Assembly (NCBI RefSeq): GCF_029784135.1
Contig: NC_073745.1
Location: 245,811,993-245,875,992, forward strand
Direction: 5' to 3'
Source: Toxorhynchites rutilus septentrionalis
Taxonomy: Eukaryota > Arthropoda > Insecta > Diptera > Culicidae
DNA length: 64,000 nucleotides
Part shown: positions 21,570-31,399 of the stretch, piece after piece
How positions within the stretch are numbered: position 1 is the first letter of the stretch
How the letters are laid out: each line of letters opens with the position of its first letter
Program-made: the position numbers and the translations under genes
Notes under the pieces: model-generated
Told to the model about the DNA's origin: nothing
What the model saw: only the letters and a program-made list of their open reading frames with translations
Database searches by the model: none

Positions 21570-21778
21570 ATAAGATAATATATTATATGAAACTAACTAT
21601 CAAACAATCGAAAACGGAAATACCTCATTCTGATTGGTCGAAATTGGAGATACAAACTTCCTCTTGTACTCACAATAATTGTTCAGTCTTTTTTTGGTAG
21701 ATTTTCGAGAGTTTAGCATCAATCATTTTTAGCACTCCATAACAATTCATTACAGTGAAAATTAATGAAATTATATTT

Positions 21779-22486
21779 GTGATCGTCCGGGAAGAAAGGA
21801 GGCTTAGGGTAAAAAACAAGTTTCCGAGAAAAACGCGTTTGAAGTTTACACTACGGAAACATCTGTTGTCAAGATTTCGTGTTGGATGCAATCTCTTCTG
21901 TGGTATATTGTCACACTAGTGAAATGGTTTGGGCACAAGATACGATTCAATCTTGCTTGTTTTTGTTACTTTGGGTGAAAGTATCGACATTTCCATGGTT
22001 TATTATATTATATCGGTTGTTTGAGTCATTTCTTATCACTTTGCGGTTTTCGTGTTACTAGTATTTTTGATTTTGTCATAGCAAAGACGTCATTTAATTC
22101 ATTTCATTCAATTTAAAATACTTATTAGTCGTAATGTGCAAAGTAATGGATTCGTATGCGTCGTTGAGAGAATTGACAAGTAAATTCGATAAGCATGAAC
22201 CAATGTATCTAAATTCGTATGAGAAAGAACTTGGCGATTATATTCCCCCACCCGATGATAATTGTTTACTTTTGCTGGACGACTCCGATAACTATCTATC
22301 AAACCAACGTAATGTTTTGTTTCTTTTTTTTTTAATATTTTTTTTGAATTGACCTTTAGTATTTAGGGAACTTAGGGACCTCGAATGGGTCTCAATCGAT
22401 TGTTTAAGGGTTTTCCGGTCTCGAATCCCGAAAAAACTCAAAATCAAAAAAATTACCCTATGATCACTTTTTTCCCGGACGATCAC
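21779..22486. mobile_element. 708-bp inverted-repeat element with internal ORF
   Basis: The termini GTGATCGTCCGGGAA (from 21779) and TTCCCGGACGATCAC (ending 22486) are inverted repeats; similarity continues imperfectly to the GGGTAA blocks, ~34 bp in all. The interior begins with a motif (AGAAAAACGCGTTTGAAG) shared inverted with 23.4 kb. A target-site duplication is not clear. It holds the ORF at 22134-22352. Confidence 0.6.
22134..22352 (+). CDS. Unidentified first-exon-like ORF inside an inverted-repeat element
   Basis: A 72-codon frame starting MCKVMDSYASLRELTSKF and containing the acidic, proline-rich ELGDYIPPPDDN and LLLLDDSDNYLSNQ. Composition is that of a real protein up to ~22308, then turns to poly-Phe/Leu encoded by a T-run; a donor-like GTAATG at 22309 suggests the coding exon ends there. 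It may be the first exon of the element's own protein or a captured host exon. No family was recognised. Confidence 0.35.
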   Translation: MCKVMDSYASLRELTSKFDKHEPMYLNSYEKELGDYIPPPDDNCLLLLDDSDNYLSNQRNVLFLFFLIFFLN

Positions 22487-22524
22487 GTGTATTATGAAAC
22501 ATTAGACCCGTATATATTTTTTTT

Positions 22525-24415
22525 TTATTAGGGTACCCATTTCCATTTTAGGGTGGTCCGAAAAATCAATTTTCTTCCACTTTTTGACTTTTTGAAAAAT
22601 GACGTTTTTCAAAAATTCATAACTTTTGAATTGAACTGAACTAAACTGATTAAGATGATCCATATATTAAATTGAAGCCAATGAGCTAGCCTTTAATTAA
22701 AAAATATTGATTTTATTTTCGAAATTATTGATAGCAGTCGTTTTTTATTGTTTTCCGACATCAGAGATGCTTTTTTTCGTTTTTGAGATATGGTTCTTCA
22801 AAGTTAACCGATGGTTCGAAAAAACAATTTTTTCCTCTTTTCTCCACTATAAAAATTCATAACTTTTGACTTTTGACTACTGAACCGATTAAGATGATCA
22901 ATATATCTAATCGAAGTTGAGGAGTTAGTTTTCTCTGAAAAAATTTTACTCTTACGAAAATTTTGGATTTTCGTTTTTGTAATTATTGATTGAGTTAGTT
23001 TTTCATACTTCTCTCGGTTAAAGATAGAGGACGCTCTATTTTTTATATCTTTTTTGGAAAGCTGATATTTTTTTTACATAATATATCCGAAAATCAGAGA
23101 GGTGTTATTTTTCGTCTTTGAGTTATTATTGAGGAAATTTAATGTTTTAAGTCTTTGTTCCTATGAGACTAGACTAGACGTATGCGAACAGAATTCAATA
23201 TTCCCGCAAGTGTAATATTTTTTCAAAGGAGAATAGCTTATTGGCTTCAATTTATAGCAGTATTCTAGTCTAGAAATTTGAAAAAAAAATGCATTCAAGA
23301 ATATACCCTAGAAAGGACTTATCGAATATCCTATTGTCTACCGAGTTAGAGTCATTTTATTGATGCGGTATCTAACCTGCTACGGCCATAACAATGAACT
23401 TCAAACGCGTTTTTCTCGAAACTTGTTTTTTTAAACTGGCGTACACGATATCTCAAGTTCTACTGAACCGAATCTTGCCGAATTTATATGGATACAATCT
23501 GCAGACATCTCTATCGCATGAACTTCTAAAGAATTATATTTTTTAAATTTACGTTTCCCGATTGGTTCAAAATAGTAATTTTGAACCAATCGGGAAACGT
23601 AAGAAAAAAAATTTTGTTTTTCAAACGGCCGCCATTTTGTCAAAAAATATGTTTTTGACTTGTCCGAGGTTCATGCGATAGCAGCATCTTTACTGATTCA
23701 GAATCTGTTCGATTTTTTTAATCAGATAACCAGAAGGGCTGGAATCTCGTACGCCATGGCACACTGTTTTTTAAACCCTCTCACTCATTTGCTCTCAACT
23801 ATTCTAGTTATGAATATTTTCTCTCCGTTCAATTTTTGTTTTATTGTTAAAACATAGATGAACAAATAATGATATAATGGGTACTAAAAATATTCTTTGA
23901 TTCATTTTTACTGAGCTCGGAAAAACGTCCGAAATTCGTGTCTCTACACTAGAATACCCCTTTAATATGTCTATCATATCAATCGGCTAAGTAGTTCAAA
24001 TGTTATGAATTTTTTCAAAAAGTCATTTTAGATAAAAGGAGAAAAATGATTTTTTGGACCACCGGTTAACTTTGAAAAATCATATCTCAAAAACAAAAAA
24101 AAAGCATCTCTGATATCGAGATATGTTATGTAAAATATCCTCAGCTTTCAAAAAACATTTAAAAATATAGCACCCTCTAGTTCAAAGCCACGAAAACAAT
24201 AAAAGAGTACTACCATCAATAATTACGAAAAAAATAGTTTTTCTTCATTTTTTTAATAAAAGGCTAGCTCATTGGCTTCAATTTGACATGTCGATTATCT
24301 TAATCGGTTCAGTGGTTCAAAAGTTATGAGTTTTTGAAAAAAAGTCTTTTTTGGGAACAAGTGTAAAAAAAAATTTTCGGAACACCCTAAAATGTAAATG
24401 GGGCACCCTAATAAA
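22525..24415. mobile_element. 1.9-kb fold-back (long inverted repeat) element
   Basis: The outer ends TTATTAGGGT (22526-22535) and ACCCTAATAA (24404-24413) are inverted; similarity between arms continues inward through TCCATTTTAGGGTG, GGCTTCAATTT-A, AAGCATCTCTGAT and ATGCGATAG blocks. At 23551-23600 the arms meet in a perfect hairpin with 23-bp stems and the 4-nt loop AGTA. No transposase is encoded. Parts of the same family lie at 61.36-61.79 kb and inside 26.3-26.8 kb. Confidence 0.7.
23551..23600. repeat. Perfect 23-bp-stem hairpin at the fold-back centre
   Basis: Left arm begins ACGTTTCCCGATTGGTTC, loop AGTA at 23574-23577, right arm ends CGGGAAACGT. All 23 pairs match. Confidence 0.95.
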
Positions 24416-24423
24416 AAGTCGCA

Positions 24424-25505
24424 GGAAGGTTGTGTCCGAGACACGACCGCATAGTTGACGTAGGATGCCGTTAGGCTATATGTTGCATGCTGACTTTGGA
24501 TGTTTGAATTACATCGCTCAACTCTTTGATAATGATTTGGGGGCCCTGGAAAGGGCCGTTCTGTTTGGTTGTTTGGTTATTGTTTGTTTACTCCACCAGT
24601 GTTTACAACCGAGTGATGATGACAGAAAGATGGTAATTAGTCGTTGGATGGTGTGTATCACGATAGAAGATGCCGAAGTGGAATGATATATGATGAACAT
24701 CGTTCTCTGTGGCCTTGGATGAGATGCCTCTTGTGGTCTGTAAGGATGAAATAAAGAAACCTAACCAATCTAATATAAGATAATTATCAATATCGAACAC
24801 AATAATACATTTTACTCTATTATAGAGAAAATAATAAGATAAAAAAAGATATATTTAAAAAGGAAAAGGTAATTTTCTTTCATAATTTTTACTTTCTGAG
24901 TGTTTATTCAACCCAGTTTCATTTTCGACTCAAACTCAACGTAACACGATGCTTTATACCTCAATGTGAATTTTAATCAGACTAACAACACCTAATACGA
25001 TATGTAGAGCATACGGGAAATAACTTTTTCGAATATTCTTTCATTTTTAAAATTTTTCTTTAATTTTGAACTTTCCTTGGGTAAAAATGAACACAACAAA
25101 ACAGACAGCTCAAACCAGACGTTCCGATCTCGAGCAGTAACACACATTATTTTTCTATTTATGAAAATTGAAATACAATTCAAGTCATTTTAACACAACT
25201 GCTACCATGTACAATTTTACACTTACACTTGTACTAAACGTTTCACAATACACGATCGGTCGTTGGTATGAAATTTCACGAAGCAATCAACATTAAAATT
25301 CCACATTTAAATTATATTTGCTAGTAAAAATCGTATCACTAACCTTACTTGCAATATAAAAAATGTCCCCCAATTCCCCATTATCCCAGGCACCTTGATT
25401 TAGAAATCTCTGTTAGGAAACACATTTCGGTGGGGACAAAAGTTGCCCCTACTTCGATGTATACCGATTTCTCCGTATCTTCAATTTCGACCAATCGAAA
25501 CAAGG
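24424..25505. other. No gene; short recurrent motif at its start
   Basis: 24425-24475 (GGTTGTGTCCGAGACACGAC, then GACGTAGGATGCC) recurs at 62983-63030. The rest is A+T-rich with no recognised coding family; a 73-codon frame at 24465-24686 has no motif. Confidence 0.45.
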
Positions 25506-25833
25506 TACCGTTCTGAATCATATTTCGGACAGCATCATATTTCGAACACTTTGTAATAATATCTTGAAATGCTTAATGCCCTGATGATATAACGGTGAAA
25601 TTAATATCACAATTGATTCTTTAGATTATCCCCTTGGTTTCACTATCATTTTATATTAGATTTACTTCTAAATTATAACATAGTAGGCAAAAATCTAACA
25701 GCACTACTCATTATTGTTTGTTTTTGACGTTCGCTTAGCGTGAGCAGGTAGAATATAACCGTTTATTAATAGTTCAATTTCTCTCGTGTTTTATTCCTGA
25801 TCATCATCGTTATCAGTTAACTGTTATTGCTTG

Positions 25834-25993
25834 GTAAGTGTTTCACAGTTGGTTATAAAACATAATAAAGTATATTGTAATTTTTCTCCAAAAAATTATA
25901 AAATAAAATGTCCGAAATTTGATTCGAATTTTTTTTCCTACGATTCATATTTCGGACAGTTAAAATTGGTGATACTACAATGTGTGTTTCCAG
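25834..25993 (+). other. Putative 5'-UTR intron of the pogo-like element
   Basis: Donor TTG/GTAAGTG at 25834 and acceptor TTTCCAG ending at 25993, eight bases before the transposase ATG. Both borders are conserved in the diverged copy at 1.3-1.56 kb, which supports a real intron. Confidence 0.5.
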
Positions 25994-26000
25994 GTTTATT

Positions 26001-26219
26001 ATGGATGCGAAGCGTAAATACAACAAGGACAAAGTTGAAGACGCTTTGGATGCCATTCGAGCAGGATCATCTATCCGTACTGCTGCAACCCAAAATCCAA
26101 AATCCTCAGGAAATCCTCAGAATCAGTTTTGGCCAACATGCAAAGCGGATGTGGGCGAATGGAAGCGGATGGATGAGAGCGCATTTGAGATACATAAATA
26201 TAGACTAGTAATATTGTAA
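26001..26219 (+). CDS. Truncated pogo-like transposase: pipsqueak-type DNA-binding N-terminus
   Basis: A 72-codon frame begins MDAKRKYNKDKVEDALDAIR, then AGSSIRTAATQ, the pattern of a pipsqueak/CENP-B-type helix-turn-helix (basic start, acidic helix, Gly-x-Ser-Ile-Arg-x-Ala-Ala). The domain breaks off where the fold would complete, and the following residues to the stop at 26217-26219 look random. It would bind the element's ends if complete. The catalytic DDE domain is missing, so the element could move only with enzyme supplied elsewhere. Confidence 0.6.
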   Translation: MDAKRKYNKDKVEDALDAIRAGSSIRTAATQNPKSSGNPQNQFWPTCKADVGEWKRMDESAFEIHKYRLVIL

Positions 26220-27156
26220 CTAATATCAATAAACATCATGTTAATTAATAGTAATAGAATATATTTGTTGAGGGACGAACGAAACAGATGAAAATCAAAA
26301 CAGGCTCTATTGCGGTTAAGAGGAGACCCCGGTCAGGAAGGTCGAAAAAATCGAATTTTTTTTTTCGCATTTTTGGGAAGCTAATGCCCTCACAAATTTC
26401 GTCCTAAAACGATTTTTCGATATTCGATTTCGTTGAAATGTTACAGTCAAAAGTATGAGATCACCTTAAGGGATACAGTATTGTTGTACGAATTTCTGAA
26501 CGCGTTTTTTTCGAAACCATGTTTTTTCAGCTGGTGATATCGATATCGCAGGAATTAATCGACCGATTTAGCCATTTTGGATTGTTTTCAAATTTTCAAA
26601 AACTCCTATGTAACGCTTTAGGTGTTGTCCTGAAGTTTCAAAATATTCGTAGGAATTCGTTCTGCGACACGCCATTGCTTTAGAACCGATACCACCTTCA
26701 AGGTACCGATTATTCGTTCTCTCAAAAATGGAAAAAAAACATCTTCAGATATACCTTTAACAATAACCAAAATACCCGAACACTTCATTTTTCCATGTTT
26801 GATCATTTTATTGCATTAGTGACAGACATACAAGTGACAGAAATACAAGTTGAGCGTAAAATCACAAGAAACCGTTATGCAAACCGAGTGTCCGAAATTT
26901 GAATTCACTCCGTCCGAAATTTGATTTTTTTCATAAATAATGTCCGAAATTTGATTCTTATCCGCTTCGATTGAAAAACATTTTCATTCAATAATTGTTG
27001 ATGTTTTTAATCAAATAGGCACCAAAATAGAAAGCTCAAAAGCTTATTGTAAATTAATTTAGTAAAAATTTCAACCAAATAGTACTTGTGCATAAAGTTT
27101 AGATCTGTTTTCTGCATCAAATGCCTTAAGCGTCCGAAATATGATTCAGAACGGTA

Positions 27157-27800
27157 TTCCGTTTGGAGATTTTTCGATTGTTCGATAGTAAGTTTCATAT
27201 AATGTATAAGTTTATTCATTGTAATTAATTGTTATGGAACGCTTAGATCGATTGATGCAAATATCTCGTAAATCCATCAGGAAATAACGGACCAATAACT
27301 GTAAGATCATGAGCCGCCGCAAGTGTCGTCAATTTCGACCAATCAGAAGTGGATATTTCCGTTAGGATAGGGGTTGAGATTTTTCAATTGTTCGATAGTT
27401 AGTTTCATGACAAATATTGTTTTATTCAATGTTAAAAATTGTTATGTAGTGCAGAAATCGATCGACGCAAAAATCTCATCAATCGATCATGAAATGACTG
27501 AGCAATAATCGTTTGAAATTGGACAATTTTCACGATGTGCCCGATACTACCTTTGACAAAAATCTAAGAACCACTTTATCAGTTTGTCATGAAATGGCTG
27601 TATTTATAGATAGGACTAACTACTCAAAACGCTAACAAGGTGAATAGATTCCAACAGTACCAGAGTAGTAATTTTCACTCGATGAAAAACCTTTTGACCA
27701 GAAACAGGAATTGAATGTGTAAGTATCAGATATTTGGAAAAATAGAATACATGTTTCTTATTGTTCTCATTCAAGTTTCAAATTCATTCCAGTATTTGCA
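27157..27800. repeat. Dispersed repeat copies around the pogo-like insertion
   Basis: 27160-27345 is related inverted to 20985-21660 (without the SINE), and 27350-27480 is a second partial unit of the same repeat (GAGATTTTTC-ATTGTTCGATAG, GTTTCAT). 25460-25505 carries part of it on the left side of the pogo element. No coding function. Confidence 0.5.
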
Positions 27801-27811
27801 TTAGGCTTCGG

Positions 27812-28008
27812 TCACTCCGATCCCGTGCTAATGCGGCTTCTGAGTTCAGCAAATTGTTGACCGCGCTCGGTCAACTGAATGATCATAGACCCAACACAGA
27901 TAAATTCCATACATAATCGCATACAACGGTCGGTGTCATCCCACCGGTTGTGGTAATTTTTTCCATTCTTCAAGCTGGTCACAAATTCATTCATCGTATC
28001 GCTACAAC
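27812..28008 (-). CDS. Candidate terminal coding exon, family unknown
   Basis: A minus-strand frame of about 65 codons reads CSDTMNEFVTSLKNGKNYHN, then RWDDTDRCMRLCMEFICVG, then an Ile-Gln-Leu-Thr-Glu-Arg-Gly run to a TGA at 27812-27814. Composition (mixed charged and hydrophobic, low repeat content) and a preceding acceptor-like GTTGTTGTAG suggest a real last exon. It is GC-richer than its neighbours. No preceding exon was identified to the right up to 30 kb. I do not recognise the family. Confidence 0.4.
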
Positions 28009-28015
28009 AACATTA

Positions 28016-30479
28016 ACTAGAAGAGAGAGAAAAAATCCCTCAGTGGTGATCATTGTCACTCGAGGAAGTTCACAAGATCAAAACAGAATAAGCAAACAGT
28101 CGACGAGAATGGAAGAGACACATTGTCTCACACTCGAGTAAAATCCTCAATTTATTGTGTCATAAATTGCTATTATTGTTATTGGAATCAATAATTTCTG
28201 TCAAATCAAGTGGATATCAAAATGTTTATATAATTTTATTAATAGCATTTTTGTTATTATTCTTCAAAACACGTTTTATGAATATTTACATATAATTTTT
28301 CGCCTTCCTTCTGTGTATATTGTGATGCTCTGGTGTTCTTCACCTCCCCCGTTATTCGTGCGATGCCGATAAGTAGCTCCCAACCAGTTAGTGGAGGGAA
28401 TGCGACAGACGATGACATCGCAGAGAGCAATTTTACAGAGAAAAAAAATGGCGAGTTGCATCAATGTTAAAAAGTTATTTCGGTATTCTCGTTTGCCTCC
28501 TCCACGAATCTGTTATCTAAACGATAACATTCAAGCTAGATCGGTCTAAGCTGGGCAAGCGCGCTGGTCCACGGTGATGATGGCTGCTGACTTCTTTTTT
28601 TCCATTCATCTCGAGCAACAGAATCTCGATGCTCGGGCAGCAGAGGTGTCAGCGAGGAGGGTTACGTTCGCAGGCTGCGTTGGAAACAAGCTGTCGAAAA
28701 ACGTGTCGAACAAAACATTCAAGAGTCGTTGGCCGCAGCTATAAGGGGTAACTTATGAGTGCTCGTTAAAACTGAAATCTCAAGCTCTTCGGTCTCGATA
28801 GGAACCATTTTTGTCTAGTTTATCTGACTTTTAATAACCTTCAACGGGAGCGAGGGGTTTAAGGCAAGCTGCAGGCCAACTGTGTGTGCGATTCAAAAGC
28901 GCAGAACTTAAGACGGGATAACAAACTCTGGCACCAAAAGCTGCTTAGGTAAGCAAAACATGTCGTGAACAGATTGCGAACCGCGCGGTTTATGACCCTC
29001 GAGAAGGCGCAATTGCAAGTGACCGTAGTGATCGGAGCGTAGGGAAGACCACACGCGAATCTCGCCCCCCTGGAATGTGTATTAATGGGGCTTAACTTAT
29101 CTGGAGTGTCGTAAAATTTTCATTTTTTTTTTGCTTTGAAATTGTTGAGCTGGGTCCGAAGTTTGTCTTCGATACTCAATAGAGAGCTCAGGGAATTCAG
29201 ATAAACTTTCAATGATTTCTATAAATTGGCGTTTACGGTATTTCAGCAATCGCTTGTTAAGTGATATTCTCACTATTTTTCATGATGATTTGAAAACTCC
29301 TTAAAAATCTGCATCTTCATCGGGCGTTTCTACTTGTTCGTCATTTCAGAAATTTGTTGCATCAAAATCTCCGTCATTCACATCACAATTACAATCGATT
29401 GGATATTAACACGTTACACTTGATTCGGATTTGTTGCCACATATATTTGTTAGTGAATGATGGACTGACTAATGAAGCGTCATATGTGATGGTTATGACA
29501 GATAAGTCAAAAATGAATTCCGTGATTAAAATAACCAGCGAAAAATTTAACCCGAGTACGTTACAATTGATCAAACTTATGGTTGCAATAGTTCAAAGCT
29601 TCTAGAGAAGAAGATTGTCTCTTGCTTCTAACGAAGAAAATAGTTCAATTTCGTTTAAACCTGATACAGCGTCCTGCCATCATGTTCAAAACCAGTTTGA
29701 CTGATCCGATGCCACTAATGTGAATTTTGTGCCAAAAGAGATGAATTCATCGTAGCGCCAAGTTTTCGGCTATAATGATTTCTTCGTAAGTATTTTAAAA
29801 TTTTTGAAAACTAGTGGGAGTTAAATCGAGTTTGGACAGCTACTGTTGAAAATGGTATGATGATGGTAATTTTGTAATTTGGTAATTGGTAATTTGAGTG
29901 AAGTGGTAAGCACGGACATTCGGAAAGGGAAAGAAAATTGAAATAAAATAGTAAATTATCACTAATTAGTGGTCTTTCTTTGCTGAAAGTATCGAGAGAA
30001 CCCGATGGAAACCAAATTTTATCAAATAAACCCTTTGATTCCACTTTTCATCATCAGTATTTTTTTATTTTCCCAGGTAAGCGAGTAAACTGTCATGACG
30101 TGACAACGTATTGATTCACATAAAACATGTTTTTTTCACGTTTTCTATGTGCAAGTCACACGCTTCCCAAAAAGGAATCGATGTCAAACATCAACATCAA
30201 AATTATGAAATCATTCTACATGCAAACGCCTACAAAATGAGAGGTGTTCAAGTTTCTCAAATGCAAAACCAAAAGAAATACGATACATTTAGGTTAATCA
30301 ACTTTTGATCGCACGTTAGGTGTTTGAAAATATTGAAAAGGAACTTGCTAAGTGAAATGTATCAACATCGTCTATTGAGATTCAAAAGGGTTCATTGTCA
30401 AACGAAAACTATTCCTTCTCATTTCAATGTAATGATTGTATTGAGTCGAACAGAAACAAATAATTAATTTTCACATCCT
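28016..30479. other. No recognised gene; GC-richer block at 28.5-29.1 kb
   Basis: 28500-29090 is markedly richer in G+C than surrounding sequence and could be a promoter or 5' UTR region, possibly linked to the minus-strand exon at 27.8 kb; that link is inference. 29.1-30.48 kb is A+T-rich with short frames lacking motifs. Confidence 0.35.
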
Positions 30480-31337
30480 TGGCTGGAACTACATCTCTAC
30501 CAATCATCACGTTCTCATGCCTGGCATGTCGGTAACCACAAATTTGTTGAGCTTTACCAACCTTGCATTACTGCTATGGAGAGCAAGGCTCAAGCCGATG
30601 TTATCTATACCGATCTGAAGGCGGTTCTCGATAGGATCAACCACAACAGACTTTTGGCTAAAGTGTCACGTCTCGGATCATCTGTAATGCTCGTGTCGTG
30701 GATGAGATCTTATCTGACGGGAAGAAAACTGCGCGTTAAAATTTACGGCTGCGTTTCCTCGATCTCCTGCAATTCATCTGGAGGGCCTCAAGGAAGCAAC
30801 ATAGCTCCTTTGTTGTTCACACTGTTTTTCAATAATATTGCTGCGAAACTAGGGTTGAACTGCAAACTCATGACTCATGACTCAGCATATGACCTGAAAA
30901 TATTCTGCGTGATCCGTTCAGCTGAAGACTGCCAACGTTTGCAAAATTTGCTGAATGTGTGTCATCTGAACAAACTGATTATCAGCGAAGTGCCCTGTCA
31001 CGACGTTCCAACGTTAAAATTCCGTTGCTATTTGACTACTGCATCGACGGTGCTTTGCTTGCAAGGGTTGAAAAAGTTACTGTCCTTGGAGTTGTGCTGG
31101 ATCCAAAATTGACGTTTAACGCTCATTACACCTCAATAATTGCTACGACCAATTCTCGAAACTGCCTCCGTTGTTTGGACACCAAATGTGGTTTTCTGGA
31201 CCTTGAGAATAGAGCGTGTACAACGAAGATTCATTCGGTTGGCCTTGCGTCGTTTACCTTGGCGCGACCCATTGAATCTTCCTGCTTACCCGGATCAATG
31301 CAAACTTCTAAACCTGGACACCCTTGAGAGAAGGCGC
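30480..31337 (+). pseudogene. Non-LTR retrotransposon (Jockey/CR1-like) reverse-transcriptase fragment
   Basis: Conceptual translation in shifting frames gives the ordered reverse-transcriptase blocks of non-LTR elements: MPGMSVTTNLLSF, VIYTDLKAVLDRINH, the thumb-side SSGGPQGSNIAPLLF, a damaged catalytic block (the usual aromatic-Ala-Asp-Asp is replaced within LMTHDSAYDLKIF), VLGVVLDPKLTFN and the C-terminal RIERVQRRFIRLALRRLPW...LNLDTLERRR. At least three frameshifts are needed. The fragment lacks endonuclease and gag parts and ends where a BEL/Pao LTR starts at 31338. Confidence 0.85.
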
Positions 31338-31399
31338 TGTTACTACCGGCAACCCTGAAACGGTCTGTGCGATATGGTCGTGTCATGGTAACATGTTGG

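Larger units (their letters stand above)
25508..27154 (+). mobile_element. pogo-like DNA transposon, complete ends, deleted interior
   Basis: Perfect 23-bp inverted termini (25508-25530, starting CCGTTCTGAATCAT, and 27132-27154, ending ATGATTCAGAACGG) are flanked on both sides by TA (25506-25507 and 27155-27156), the target of Tc1/mariner/pogo elements. Internal copies of the terminal motif GTCCGAAAT(A/T)TGATT occur near 25909, 25942, 26888, 26911 and 26940 and may be extra transposase-binding sites. The only coding remnant is the DNA-binding start (26001-26219); the catalytic domain is gone. A segment (26.3-26.8 kb) resembling the fold-back family appears nested inside. Confidence 0.85.

Noticed and set aside
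30576..31112. Functional reverse transcriptase gene
   Set aside because: The catalytic block is damaged and several frameshifts are required; it is a fragment.
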